Source: Sphagnum magellanicum
Taxonomy: Eukaryota > Streptophyta > Sphagnopsida > Sphagnales > Sphagnaceae
Reading direction: 5' to 3'
Assembly (NCBI GenBank): GCA_021904315.1
Contig: CM038921.1
Span: 17,148,590-17,212,589, forward strand
DNA: 64,000 nt
Shown: one piece after another, positions 24,091 through 36,429 of the stretch
How the letters are laid out: each line of letters opens with the position of its first letter
Numbering within the stretch: position 1 is the stretch's first letter
Position numbers and translations under genes: made by a program
The notes under the pieces: model-generated
What the model was told of the DNA's origin: nothing
The model's database searches: none
The model's input: only the letters and a program-made list of their open reading frames with translations

Positions 24091-24298
24091 CTGAATGAAA
24101 TGTAATAGTTTTTATCATCATGATAATTATAATAATTATTGATTTTTTAATAAATTTATTATGTGAGCTCAGTATTGAATATATTGTTGAAATTAATATA
24201 TTAATAGTAAGTTACAATTTTATAAAAAATGAATGTTTAATAATAATAATAATAATCTAATTAGATGTTTCAATCTCTTTGTAGAAATATTATTATAG

Positions 24299-24502
24299 TA
24301 TTAACATCTGGTGGCCACTAGATGTTCGAAGTGTTATAATTTGATGAATTAGGTACCATTTTTTCTTTATTTAAAAATAAATTATTAAACATTTCAAAAA
24401 ATTGAGAAAATAATATTATTATGTATATTAAAATTTTAACATTTGGTGGCCACTAGATGTTACAAGTTTATAATTTGATGACTTAGGTATACCATTTTTC
24501 TT
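24299..24502. repeat. Duplicated palindrome-containing segment
   Basis: Two related segments of about 65 bp (24299-24365 and 24434-24502) share TTATAATTTGATGA and TTAGGTA. Each carries a 22-bp near-palindrome centred on GGTGGCCACT (24304-24325 and 24439-24460), with one and two arm mismatches. They lie about 0.2-0.4 kb after the transposon-like gene and may be its terminal sequences. Confidence 0.6.
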
Positions 24503-27500
24503 AAAACCTAAGTTCTAGGTGTTTTGATGGAAATTTACTGTAAGACATTAATTGTGGTCAAATTTTTTTCATTAACATCAAATTTGAAAATATTAAATTT
24601 AGAAAAAATGGGAATAATTATTTTTTTTGTGTCCATATGAAAATTCTATGGTTTTGGGCCACTAAACAAGGTGAGTTAAGTCCAAAAATAACATTTAAGT
24701 CCAAAATTAGTTAAATATGTGTCATGTTTTTGTATTAATTGATTAATTAATTAGCTATGTTAAACAATTAGTTTATTAAATGTAGGCTAGGATATTAATT
24801 TATTGGGTAGGATAGGTAGTAAGTAGTTAAGCTAAGTAGTAGATATTTTATTGTTTAGATATATGATAATGTTTTTGTATGAGACAAAGGATGTGATAGT
24901 GTTGTAGTGTTGTAGTGATTCCCTTTCATTATAATTGTCCCATATCTTTTGTCTACAACTTCAAACTTGTAAATTATATAAATAGGTGAAGGAATGGACT
25001 AGATTCATGGTATGCACTATAAACATTCTTAAAACTTACCCCACATTTGCATATAGTTTGGACAAATTGCATAAGTTTCCTATATGCTCATTAATGTGTT
25101 AGATTACACTTCTACAAGGTGTGTTTAACATAATATCCAACAACCACCTATGTGGAAGTAAGTCTTCATTTCTTGACCAAGAAACCTTACACATATCATC
25201 CAATCCCTAGAAACAAAAAACCTCATAAAAGGAGAAAAGATAGTTGTCTTCAAACTTGATGGATGCTCTTCAAAAGGAACCCTAAAAAGTAAGACATCAC
25301 CCCAATCTGAACAATCAATACAAAACCATGGAAGAGGTTTGATAATGAAAACATCTTTTAGCATATTATAGTCGAAATTTAATGCAACAAATGGTAAAAA
25401 TATTAACCCAAACTTCAAAATCATCTTCTAACTTGATTAACATTTTTGCACACAATGGAGAAACAAAATTTCAAATGCACATCAAAGGTAAAGATGCAAG
25501 AAAAAATAGGTGCAAACAACATATACAATAATGTCCATTACAACTTTGAAGGGAACTAACAAATGTATTTCCAGTTGTAATGAACAATGTTGTAGAAACT
25601 TGAGCACCATGCATAATTAATTTTTGGTAGATGTTATGTAAAGTAATGGTGCCCCTTTTAAAAAAACTTCCTTTCTCAATTTTTAGATTTCATTAAATCA
25701 AATACTTTCTACACTTTTGACATTCTTGCGTAAAATCTCATAAATCACAAATTAAGTTTGGTTGCAAAGCCTTATTTTAATATTACATGAACCTCATAAT
25801 TATACTAGGGAAAAAAAATAAAATTAACACATGTTTATTATGAAAGAAAAGTCCATAAAACATTTTATGGATTGTGATTAAAGATCTTACATCACTTTAA
25901 AAGTCCATCTTGTAATGAAATGATGAAATTTTATCTTCAAAATTTTTATTTTGGTTTTACAAGTGTTATAGACTAGTTAAATGAGTCCTTTAAAAAAAAA
26001 TTGGTCATATCCCAACATATATTGTATCAAGTTTAAAGGTAACCCCCCAAAAACTACCGTTGTGACACCAAAAAATGGACTATGTAAGCTATAATCACCT
26101 TTTCATGGGCCATTACAACTTGTGAAAGGCATGACTTGGGATCCAATAAGATCCTTTCTCACAAACCAATCGAATGATAATAATGTGATCATTTTACACA
26201 CTAGCAATTAGGGTTTAGTCCAATGAATTGAAGGACCATATGACAAAATGGTGATTGCATTAAGCTAGTTTTTCCATAGGCTTGCATCCATATCAAGGGT
26301 GTGATTTGTCTCATGAATATGATTATGGAAACATGATGTTATAGATCCACATATCCAAGGAATTTTTAGGATGACAAGGATGTTTTTCATTAATGTTAGG
26401 ATTCTTTTTTCAAATGATGCCTATATGTGTGATCATTTGTAGCAAAGCACAACTTGCTCCCATTGTTCAACCTTTAAAATCATGGATTTTTTTGCTAAAG
26501 GTGGGATGCACATTTTTCAAACAATTGGGATGGTGACCATGTGGCCATTTCATTGCAACACTTCTTTATGACATGTATGCATTAGGTGTAAGGTGTGTGG
26601 TTGTTTGTTCAAAACTATGGTTTTGCAATTGATTGATATTGACAATTAAGGGCATTGGGTAGTATACAATATATTATTATGTGAATAGTAGTGAATAATG
26701 AACATTGAAAAATCAAAACTTTAAAACTTCAATCTTGTTGATAGTTCACTTTGGTTATGACTCATGAGGACATCAGCAGACTTAGTTGCTATTTGCAACA
26801 ATATTATCACCAAATCATTAACTAGTAAAATCAAACTTCACCAAATTGCTAAAACCTTGACCCTTCCTTCACAACCTTGTTTCTAAATTACTACTAACAA
26901 GTCCACGTTGCCACTTACAATGCAAACATGAACTAAAAATATCACCATCATTATATGCAAACAAAACATATAGCCATCTAATCAATATCTTCACTTGGTA
27001 TTTTGCCACCTCAATCCACCTAGCCTAGAAAATAGGGGCCAATTTAGCAATAATGAAAAAACCAAAAAAACACATTGATGGAGATGCACAAAAACACTAG
27101 GAACAAATAAGGAATGTTGGCAAAAGGAATATAATTAATGAACAAATGAAGAACAAATTGAAAACACCACCAGGACCTTTATTGAGAACATGTGGGGGAA
27201 CAATATTGGGCCTAGAACCAAAAGTTCTTCAAGTTTCCCCTTCTACCCCCATACATAGCAAAAAAATTCAAGTTTGTAATATTCATATTTGTTGACCTCA
27301 TTGGATGCTTAGAAAATATTATTGGGTGTGTTCAACAATCCTCCTCATGAAGACCATTATTATATTATACTTTTTTGAAACAAATGGAATTACTTTTCAC
27401 AAACATATTGCTAGGGGCAATGTTATAATTTATGGGGGATATGTTGCTTGCACTTCTTGACTTTTTTCCATTCATAACCTCATATGGTTGAAAATAGTCA

Positions 27501-30500
27501 CATATAATCAAGAATATCCAAAACTTGCATGAATGTCATGGAAAAAATGAACAAATGGGGGTCATTTCAAAAAACCAAATACCTATCATAATTCTTCTTG
27601 TTCATGTGCCCTCTAGATGCACTACAAAAATATTATGTTGGTTTTCCATGCCTAGTTAAATCAATAGTGATAAAAGGTCAATGAAAATATTCACACCATT
27701 GATAATTTACAAATTGATAAACTAGCCCCTAAATACAGTAAGAACCTACCTTCTTCATTGTTCTCATGGTCGGGAACAGATTGCATCTCATGACACCGTT
27801 CAAGATGCCTTCACCTTCATTACAAAAAAAAAAGGATTTCATGTAAATCATGTGAGCATTTACTCATCTCCTTCCATCGCATTCTTTTGAATCTTTTCAT
27901 TGCTTGGGTTGACATTATTTTATTAGTTAATGCCATTTGCATTTTGGTCGATGTGGTCTCTGCCAATCTCACTTGAATAGATTTGGTTTCACATGTTGTT
28001 TTATCTTGTGAAATAATTACGATGGTGGTGGCTCGGGCAAACGAAAAACTTTATCACAATTGGCATTCATTAGATGTGAGGGCTTTTCTAGGCTTATTAT
28101 TATTTTTAGGTTTCCCATCCCTTTCTTTTTTTTAATATGCATCTTGTGACTTGTGGGGGTTCTGGATAATAATTTGTTTTTTTCCGCTTTGTGACCCACT
28201 TTAGATTTTGCATTTTTGGCTCATACTTGGGTCCTTTCTCTTTGTTTTTCCTTTCCCCATTTGTTAGGTGTTTTGTTTAATGGAGTTTGTTAGGGTTTCA
28301 TCAATTGATAAAAGTATGAACTTCATACTAGCCTACAACAAAGCTAGTTCAAATTTAGAAGGAGAAATGTACAAGGCCAAAACCTGAATGCATATTCAAT
28401 GGAAATACAGGGTTTTCTTTTGGGCTTGTCACCTATGGGCCCAACTTAAAAAAATTCAAAGACCTTTAGGCCCAAGCCCCAGTATTATTCAACTTAACAA
28501 TGACTTGTGAAAGCAAAATATCAAATCCTTGTGAAGGGTTTGAAGGTTTAGGGTTTAGAATAATTGGGCCCAAACCACAACAAACTGTTTTTACTTAAGA
28601 TACTAGCCAAAAGCTTGGTTTTTTCTGACATTCACAACGATAATGTGCAAGTCAACGAAAACCCTTGCCATTCATGTCACTAGGAAAAACAAACACACAT
28701 GAATATGTGACACATTAAAAACTTGCAACAACTAAATGCATAATCCATATTCTCATCATACATGGTTATTCTTGACCACCCAAATTGAAGACAACAAACA
28801 CCAAACCAAGCACACCAACATAGCCACAAATATTGAAAGAGAATGGTGAATTATAGCCCATAGATCAATCTACCTGTTGTAAGACTATGTGCAGACATTG
28901 AAAATGATGCACAAAAACTTCCATGGCCTAATTTTTATGTGTGTCCAAAAAGGGATAATAATCTTCAATAATACGAAACTCTCTCTACCTAATGTTTGCA
29001 AAATATGAAAATTGCAACTAAATTAGCATAATAATGTTGTGTTAGAAGATGGTTGACAGTTAAGCATCATGATCATATTTGCTGCATATGATGTTTTGCA
29101 AATTTTTCACATGGTTTAAGCCCATTTTTGTGGAATGTGACATGAATTATCCATCTATACATATATCCATGTTGCATACAACATATAACAAAATATGTAC
29201 CCTTGATCAGCGGAAGTTTGGATAGTGATAAAAGAGGGAACAAACATATTTATCATCTAAAGTGAAGCATCAAGCCAATAAGCCCCAAGTGGTTCAGATT
29301 TATAGCTATACCTTGCAAGTCATCTTTTGTTAAATTGAACCTTAAGACCAGCTTCCATTCTTTAGTCAAATTTTCACATTCCGGTGATCTTTTTGGAGAA
29401 AAGTCTGGACAAATCTGTTTTTCAGTGTAATTATGACCAGTTTTTGTTTCTCAACCAAGAAACTTGGGGATTTTTTAAATTTTCTAGTGCGAGTTCGATG
29501 AATTTTGCTAATTTCTTGGAAAAAAATTCCAACCATTCAATAACACTAAATGGGGGGGTGGGAGCACCCTGATTATCACCATATTCACAGTTTTTAAAAA
29601 AACCCCTGCTGAGGACTTTTTAAATGCTTATCTTCTATAGCTAGCCCAACTAAAAAAAGTATCACTTAACAAATAAATTATCACCAAGAAACCATTTAGG
29701 AACTTTCATAGGGTTTGAACCCTAGGAGAAGGTTAGGCATGTTTCAGTACTACAGCCAGCCCAATTATAATAAGGTTCACCATTGACCAAATTGAGAACT
29801 AATCACAAAAATCCATGTGAGCAAAACCATAGGCCTAGTGAAATTTTAGTTGGCAAACCAAAACTCAAGTACAATGGAAACGTGGGTTTCCTCCTTTTTC
29901 TACTTCTTCCAATATATTACGAGTGTGAACCCCATGCCTAATGCACAGGTGTGTGCCACCTAGGATGCCACCTGGGTGCTTCAGTCACCCACTTACCTTG
30001 GGGTTACACCCCTTTGTGGAGTCCAGCAAAATCTGGCATGGGGCCTTTGCTTCACAGAATGGACCATTTTGAAGGAGTGAAATGCCTTGTGGCCATGGAA
30101 ACTGAATTAAATTGCTATTAGGTGCTCACCCAAGGCTTTGCTGGGAGCTAGAAGGATTTTTTTTTCATTTTTCTCTCGTTCCCAATGTGTTCCCTTTAAG
30201 TTCTCAATGGGTTCCCAATATGTTGCCCAAGTTCCCAATGTATTCCCCAACATATTCTCCATAGCATCTCACTTTAATCCCATATGCTTCGGCAAATTGT
30301 TGTCCTCCTTTCACCCATATGGGTGGGCCAAAGGGGAGGAACTCAATACTTCAAAATAGAACCTTCTATCTTGGGGAGCCTCCATAGTTTCATTTTTTTG
30401 TGTGATGGGCCAATCAAATTGGTTCATTGTGAAAAAAAAAAACAACAAAATTGGGAGGCACCTCATCTAATTAATAAAAGAGGTGAATAGCTAGGGTGTT

Positions 30501-30870
30501 CTTAGGAATGTCATAGGGTGATTCATATTAATTACATCATGGGTGCCCTCACAACTTTTTTATTTATTTTAATGGAGCCATATTGATTGGCCCACCTGCA
30601 ATTGTTTTGGAGCTTTGGGGCATGCCCCCAATAGAAGTACCTCTTTGGACCCCCGGTTGCAAAATAGAAACAAATGTGCACACTTGGATTATAGTTTATT
30701 TATCGGGGAGTTTGAACTTTGGGCAAAGCATATGGGTTAAACACCCAGGTGCTATTGGCTAACTTGCAACATTTCTGGTGCAACAACAACATCATCATCT
30801 TAAATTATTATTATTTCATTCCTGGTTTATTTCCTTCCCATTCTTGGTGGGCAGAAAGCTGCAGTGTCAG
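24503..30870. other. No supported gene
   Basis: About 6.4 kb of AT-rich intergenic DNA. A TATA-like TATATAAATAGG at about 24976 in a region with LTR-like character (24.6-25.1 kb) may be a lone LTR, but no second copy or duplication was found. The ORFs (for example 25125-25424 minus and 30138-30490 plus) show no family pattern. Confidence 0.5.
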
Positions 30871-30879
30871 ACTCAGCAG

Positions 30880-31005
30880 AGGGATGGTGTGCAGCCGGCA
30901 ACCTCGGAGCTTCCAGGGTGTCGATCCGCATGGACGACCGGACGGATGGACAGAGGATGGATGACGAGACGGATGACGGGACGAACGGATTCAGGGGAGG
31001 CTTCA
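30880..31005. repeat. GC-rich GGACGGATGAC-like patch
   Basis: An island richer in G and C than its surroundings, with GACGGATG, GGATGGAC and GGATGACG repeated irregularly. It is followed at about 31028-31036 by a TATA-like CTATATAGG. It could be a small promoter-proximal region or a degenerate minisatellite. Confidence 0.4.
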
Positions 31006-31039
31006 TTTCTCATCCCGACGTCCTTTACTATATAGGATG

Positions 31040-32187
31040 TTTCTTATTGTCAAGGTTTTGAGAAAGTTTGCTAACATGGTGTCCATTCATTGGCTTGGGG
31101 AAGTCAGCTAAGCCCCATAGCCTGGCTGTTCTTATCAACTTCAATAAATAGGTAGGTCATTACCTAGAAAGGATTGTCAGCTACTAACGTACAGGCTAAA
31201 GGTATTTTGTGAAACTTTAATAATTTAAAAAAATAGTCTAGATATTTTATGAATTAGGCTGCTCTAATCAACTTCATAAAAGAATTAGGTTAGTAGCTAA
31301 AGAGGTAGGTAGCAACCTCCATTATGTATGATATTCCCCATGTGGCAGGGCTCAAAGGTACACAACACGTAGTGCCTTGTAAAGAAATATTTTTCATCTT
31401 CCATTTTTACTTCCATATATATTTTTTCATGCCTTTTCATCTTCCATCTTCCTTTCCAAATTTTATATATATTTCTTTGTCATGCCTTTTCATCTTCCAT
31501 CTTCTCTTCCATGATAGTTATACATCTCTTGTTCACGCCGAGTTCATCATGCCCAATTCTTGATACTAAAATCTAGAATTTTCCTTAATTTGTTGCGCTC
31601 TTAACCAAACACGCACCTCTATTTTGTAACCAAAAATCTAGGACCAAAAAATTCCTCACTGATCTTGAATGAATTTACAGAGGTTCTGCCCACTGAAAAC
31701 AGATGCCAGTTGTTTCTCTATTTCTGCCAGGAACTTTGGCTTTTTTTTTCTTTTTTTTTCCTGGATTTGGAGCTCAAATCCAGGTGCTTTACAGCAGTGA
31801 AAACAATGTTTTGTTGCTCTCAAAACTAACACAAGATCCTCATATTAATATAACTGTGCTCAAAAATCTCTGTTGTAGTGCCAAGAGAATGGCATCTCAC
31901 AAATTATGACAGTCCTGAGAAATTTTACAATTTAACTTTGTTGTTGTTGCTGTTGTAGTTGTTTTTATTTTGGGGGGGTTTTTTTGGGATTCTGTTGTTT
32001 ACTATCAACAGAAGTTGACAGCTTTTTAGGGTTGTACAAGTTTGGGATTTTTTTCTAGGATTAGTAATGATGATGGTTCAGATGTGACAGTTATCCAATT
32101 TGAGGACCCATTAATTTTGATCTCTGATCCTTGAAATATGAATTAGGGTTACAAGAAATCTGTAATTAGCAGTCAAAATTCTTGTGA
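31040..32187. other. No supported gene
   Basis: Intergenic or possibly upstream transcribed DNA of the SAUR gene. Pyrimidine-rich runs occur at 31390-31510, with repeated CATGCCTTTTCATCTTCCAT near 31429 and 31480. Confidence 0.45.
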
Positions 32188-32308
32188 GGATCTGCATCAC
32201 GCAGATCCCTACTTTGCCCCCACTTTGCGTAACGCCTGATTCAGAAAGAATTTCAGGAGATCAGCCTTGGAGATCATTTCCACTTTGCGAAACGCATGAT
32301 TGAGAAAT
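32188..32308. repeat. Hairpin and direct repeat upstream of SAUR gene
   Basis: GGATCTGC (32188-32195) and GCAGATCC (32201-32208) form a perfect 8-bp stem with a 5-base loop. A near-direct repeat follows: CCACTTTGCGTAACGC at about 32219 and CCACTTTGCGAAACGC at about 32279, each continuing with a variant of TGATTcAGAAA. Confidence 0.6.
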
Positions 32309-33086
32309 CGGAGAGTCAAGTGGAAGTTCTCTCCAAAAACCCAGTTGAATCCAGACCGGCAATGGGCAGGTTTCTCTGGTTCTGGGTACTAGTTAGATCT
32401 GTGACCTTGTCTTCTGATCCAAAGCTCTTCTTGTTCAAGCAAGTCTATTTCTCCATTTGTGCTTACAAGTCATGCTTGCTTGCTTTCTTGGGGAGCATGC
32501 TAATCCATTAGATCTTTACTGGGTTAAATCTAGAACACAGCTCTTGGAGTCTTGAAGAACAGTTCAGAACAGTTCAATTCAAGATTGGAGTCTTGGGGAA
32601 CAGATCAACTCCATTCTTGGAGTCTTGAGTGCCAGCTCCAAATGATTCTAAGCCAGTATGAATATCCTCGAGAGTGTTCTGCATTGAATCGGAGTTCAGA
32701 TCTGAAGCTTTCAATGCAAGTAACTGAACAAGCTCTCCAGCTGCAAGCAGTTTTTATTCCAGGATCTTTGCTAACTGGGTACGTCGTACACAAGTCTTAT
32801 CAACGCCTCCAGCTTCGGACCGCAAATGCATGTACTAGTGTCTATGTGTAGTTTGTGCTCGAGAGAAAAGTGTTGAAGTCGTCTTTGAATGGTCTGAATC
32901 CGCTCATTCCTGAATGCTCCAGCTTTAACCCCACTGCATTTACTTACAACGAATCCCTGACTCCAGGATCTGAATGCCAATGGATGTTTTAATGGATTGC
33001 TAACATTGGGTGATGGGTTTTGATCAGAATGTTTCTTGTCTTCTGTCTAGCGTGATGTGCTCAAGATTCTTCCAAAACCAGCGATC

Positions 33087-33629
33087 ATGTTGAAAGCTCG
33101 ACAGAAGATGCAGCGAGCAGTGCGCAAGTTGCAAAACAGAATCTCTAATAACCCCAGTCGCCGCCACTCATACCAGACCTTAAGCGCCACCCAGGACGTC
33201 CGAGCATCATCAGAGCCTTGTACTAGTTGTATGCATCTTAGATGCTCATCTCTAGTGAAGATTAAGTCAATTTCTCGTTCAGCAAGCTCCAGTAATCAGG
33301 AATCCAGCACTGATGACTCGGTCACAGAACCTGCAGAAGACGCTGATGATCAATGTATCCCCAGTGATGTGGCTGCCGGTTGTCTGGCAGTGTACGTTGG
33401 GCAAGAGAGACAGCGATTTGTGATCAATGCTCAGAATCTCAACCACGCTGTGTTCAGATGCTTGTTGCAGAAATCTGCTGAGGAGTATGGGTTCAATCAC
33501 AATGGGGGCCTATTCATAGCCTGTGAGGTGGTGTTGTTTGAGCATGTGCTGTGGCTCATAGAGACAAACGACCCTTCTCTGTGCACCATGGAGATAGATG
33601 AGCTTGTAGGCTTCTATGCTTACACTTAG
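33087..33629 (+). CDS. SAUR-type auxin-responsive protein
   Basis: A 180-residue protein with the plant-specific SAUR (small auxin up RNA) domain at about residues 93-163. Visible features are AAGCLAVYVGQERQRFVI, the NLNHAVFRCLLQKSAEEYGF core and GGLFIACEVVLFEHVLWLI. SAURs are short-lived proteins; many act in auxin-driven cell expansion by inhibiting PP2C-D phosphatases at the plasma membrane. The N-terminal half is basic and then Ser-rich, longer than in minimal SAURs, with MLKARQKMQRAVRKLQNRI at the start. I chose the ATG at 33087; the frame is open to 33057 but has no earlier ATG. A splice-acceptor-like TTCTGTCTAG ends at 33050, so a 5' UTR intron is possible. It is single-exon as usual for the family and faces a second SAUR gene 2.2 kb away. 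Confidence 0.92.
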   Translation: MLKARQKMQRAVRKLQNRISNNPSRRHSYQTLSATQDVRASSEPCTSCMHLRCSSLVKIKSISRSASSSNQESSTDDSVTEPAEDADDQCIPSDVAAGCLAVYVGQERQRFVINAQNLNHAVFRCLLQKSAEEYGFNHNGGLFIACEVVLFEHVLWLIETNDPSLCTMEIDELVGFYAYT

Positions 33630-34279
33630 TAGCTCAGAGTCTGCTAGCTATGCTGGTGTCAAGTCCAACAGCTCCCCACTTACATCTTCACTTCAGTTGT
33701 AAATATCATTCTTTGACAGAATCATATTCTGATGTGCTACTACTCATGAAGCTTTTCCTGTCATCTGCAAAAATCTGTGGCTTCTTAGACTGTGATTTTC
33801 ATTGAACAACTTCTCAAAATGCCTGGAAACCAGATGCAACAATAACAAAGTTCATGTCTTTCAATGCACTGCTCATGTAAGTCTGGTGCCTTCATGCTTT
33901 TGCTTATAATTGTGATACCAAAGCTGTTTCTGGATATACAATGGGGATATGCATGGGTTTGGCAGCAGTGGAATTATATGACACTCGGCAGAGTTTGATT
34001 CCTACGTATTTCTTTTGATTGAAAATCTGCCTGTACCCATGACTGGATTTTGTTGAATTTTGTTCAAATAGGTAGGTAGCATGAGGTTTCTGTGAATATG
34101 GTTCCAGCTGGTTACCAGCTTTCCAAGTTTTTCATATTGAAGATTGTGCAGTTGACTGGTTCTTGACCTAGATTCTGGGGGATGGCAGAAGTGCAACGTA
34201 CCAACCAAGTGTAGTCACAGAATCCAAATCAAGACTTACTGCCATGTACAGAGCACTGAGCTCTTCTTATTAGTATATG
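33630..34279 (+). other. SAUR downstream region, no other gene
   Basis: Probable 3' UTR and intergenic DNA following the SAUR stop codon. No second coding frame is supported. Confidence 0.5.
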
Positions 34280-34711
34280 CTAAGTCTTTTTGTCACCAGA
34301 AAATGATGTGGAGCACATAAAACAGAGCAACATCAACATAGTTGTTAACTCTCTCTGCACACAAAACAGAGAGATCAACATACTTGTTGTAAACCTGCAA
34401 AAAAGGACCATTTGGACAACATTAAATATCGTTTCTCCACTTTCTCTATTGAGAAACCAAATCTGCTCCATCAGTCCTAAAAGAACACATTGACTCTCTA
34501 TGATTGTCTCTTCCATTTCTTTAAGAGCACAAGTCAGAAATATTGTTACCTCAATTTGTTCTAATGTCACTGTTTCTGAAAACACCAGCTGATGAAAAAT
34601 TCCACATTGAAAAAAAGCTCTTCCAGCATTACTGAAGATTAGTAGCTGATCTGCATTCATTTTGTTGCCATAATCTCCATTTGCAGCACCTTGCACATCA
34701 CACTCTTGACA

Positions 34712-35073
34712 ACCAAAACTATGTTGTACAGAATTTAGCAAACCACATTCATAAAGATCTATAATGGTCATACGACCCTCTTGAGAACAGAAACTATGTT
34801 GTACAGAAGTTTAGCAAACCACATTCATAAAGATCTATAATGGTCATACAACCCTCTTGAGAACAGAAACTATGTTGTACAGAAGTTTAGCAAACCACAT
34901 TCATAAAGATCTATAATGGTCATACAACCCTCTTGAGAACAGAAACTATGTTGTACAGAAGTTTAGCAAATCACATTCATAATGATAACATGGTCATACA
35001 ACCCTCTTGAGAACAGAAACTATGTTGTACAGAAGTTTAACAAACCACATTCATAAAGCTCTATAATGATCAT
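34712..35073. repeat. 76-bp tandem repeat between the SAUR genes
   Basis: About five units containing ACTATGTTGTACAGAAG, CACATTCATAAAGATC and CCCTCTTGAGAACAGAA. Equivalent bases lie at 34743, 34819, 34895, 34971 and 35045, giving steps of 76, 76, 76 and 74. The middle units are nearly identical, so the array expanded recently. A 163-codon minus-strand frame (34280-34771) runs into the first unit and is not credible as a gene. Confidence 0.92.
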
Positions 35074-35826
35074 GCCACATGCAGCAGAAAACAAGAAATG
35101 ATGTAGTCTTAACAGGAGAAGAATTAGGCCCAAAATTGTGGGACCTGCATTGCTGAATGAATTTTGCATGCTGCATACCCCTAATTGATTGAGGGTTTGC
35201 ATCTCTTTGTGTTACAAGGAGGTCCTTGCACCTCCATGGATCATGCCATGAGCATAAGTATTCAATGGAAACAAAAAAATTGGTAGCTGGAGTTTTATGC
35301 ACAAAAATGCTGCCAAACAATTATTGCTGCTCTTTCGAAAACTTGATGATGCCCTTTGAAAAGGCGCATCGCAAGCACAGCAGAGCTGCAAACCGAACAA
35401 GCCCTAGAATCCGCAACCTTAGCTGCACCCTCATCCCATCATACACGTGCAAGAAGTCAAAACTTGTGCTGCATTGAATTTATAGGGGACATAATCGTTG
35501 ATCCGCCATCACCAGTCGGCCGACTTGAAAAGCAGCCTTGAAGCTCTGACAAGAGCTGGAGGATTTGATTTCTGCCACAATGCAGCGCGATAAAAAGCTC
35601 ACAAGAGGTGAAGGAGCAAGAATATGAATATTTATACAAAGATTGCTGAAACTGGCCTGCACTGACAGCTCCGAGCATGGCCTGAGAGAGAGAAAAAGCT
35701 GATGGTCCTAATTGCTTTCAAAACCAACCATCCGAGAAAACGTCCTGGCAAGATGCAGAAACAGCAAGCAGATGATGACGAACAGCCGCGGCCAACCGAT
35801 CACTGCAAGAAACAAGCGGAATCAGC

Positions 35827-36309
35827 TTACAACCACCAGGGCTCCAACTTCAAGCTTGAGTGCGCAGGAGCAGCTCCTTCTAGCCACCACATGAAATGCT
35901 CGAATACGTCCGGACAGCAAGCAATTCGCAGGCCTCCCTGAAACTCAAACCCGAATTCTTCCTCAGATTTCGCAAGAAGAGCACGGAACACATGGTTGTG
36001 CAAGTAGCAGGTTTCGATCACGAATCTGCGTCTCTCTTCCCCTACGTAAACTGCGAGGCAGCCTACAGGAACATCATCTGGCGGCTCCTCGTCGTGGTCA
36101 CTGCTACATCGCCCCGCGTGTCCCCATGACGAACGCCAGGTACTACTGTAGCAGCTTCCATCCGACGAAATCTCACCTGCAGAGGAAGAAGAACAACAAG
36201 AGTAGGGCAAACTTGTAGCTCTTCTTCTTCTTCGTGGTGAGGAATCTGTGAACTTTCCGACTCTCAAGTACTTCTTAACGAGCCTCGCGAGCTTCCTGGA
36301 GACCGCCAT
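35827..36309 (-). CDS. SAUR-type auxin-responsive protein
   Basis: A 160-residue SAUR-family protein. The start is the ATG at 36309, giving MAVSRKLARLVKKYLRVGKF, a typical SAUR basic N-terminus; the frame is open further upstream but has no ATG there. A Ser/Arg-rich linker follows (RRRRR at 26-30). The SAUR domain covers about residues 78-144, with DDVPVGCLAVYVGEERRRF, CYLHNHVFRALLAKSEEEF and GGLRIACCPDVFEHFMWWLE. The family acts in auxin-linked growth control, mostly at the plasma membrane. A short tail ends in EPWWL. It differs widely from the SAUR at 33087 in linker and core, so the two are old paralogues. The last unit of a 193-bp tandem repeat begins about 120 bp upstream of the start codon. 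Confidence 0.94.
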   Translation of the reverse strand: MAVSRKLARLVKKYLRVGKFTDSSPRRRRRATSLPYSCCSSSSAGEISSDGSCYSSTWRSSWGHAGRCSSDHDEEPPDDVPVGCLAVYVGEERRRFVIETCYLHNHVFRALLAKSEEEFGFEFQGGLRIACCPDVFEHFMWWLEGAAPAHSSLKLEPWWL

Positions 36310-36429
36310 CACCACCAGCAGAAGAAGAACACCAACAACAACAACAAAAATAGACGCAGAACCAACGCAGCCTTTCTTATTCGCTTGACGACGAGAACGA
36401 GGATACAAGTTTCCAGTTAACTTTACGAG

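Noticed and set aside
24640..25140. Possible solo LTR with TATA box
   Set aside because: No second copy, no clear TG/CA ends and no target duplication seen.
34280..34771. 163-codon minus-strand ORF
   Set aside because: It runs into the 76-bp tandem repeat, shows no family pattern and has unusual composition, so it is probably chance.
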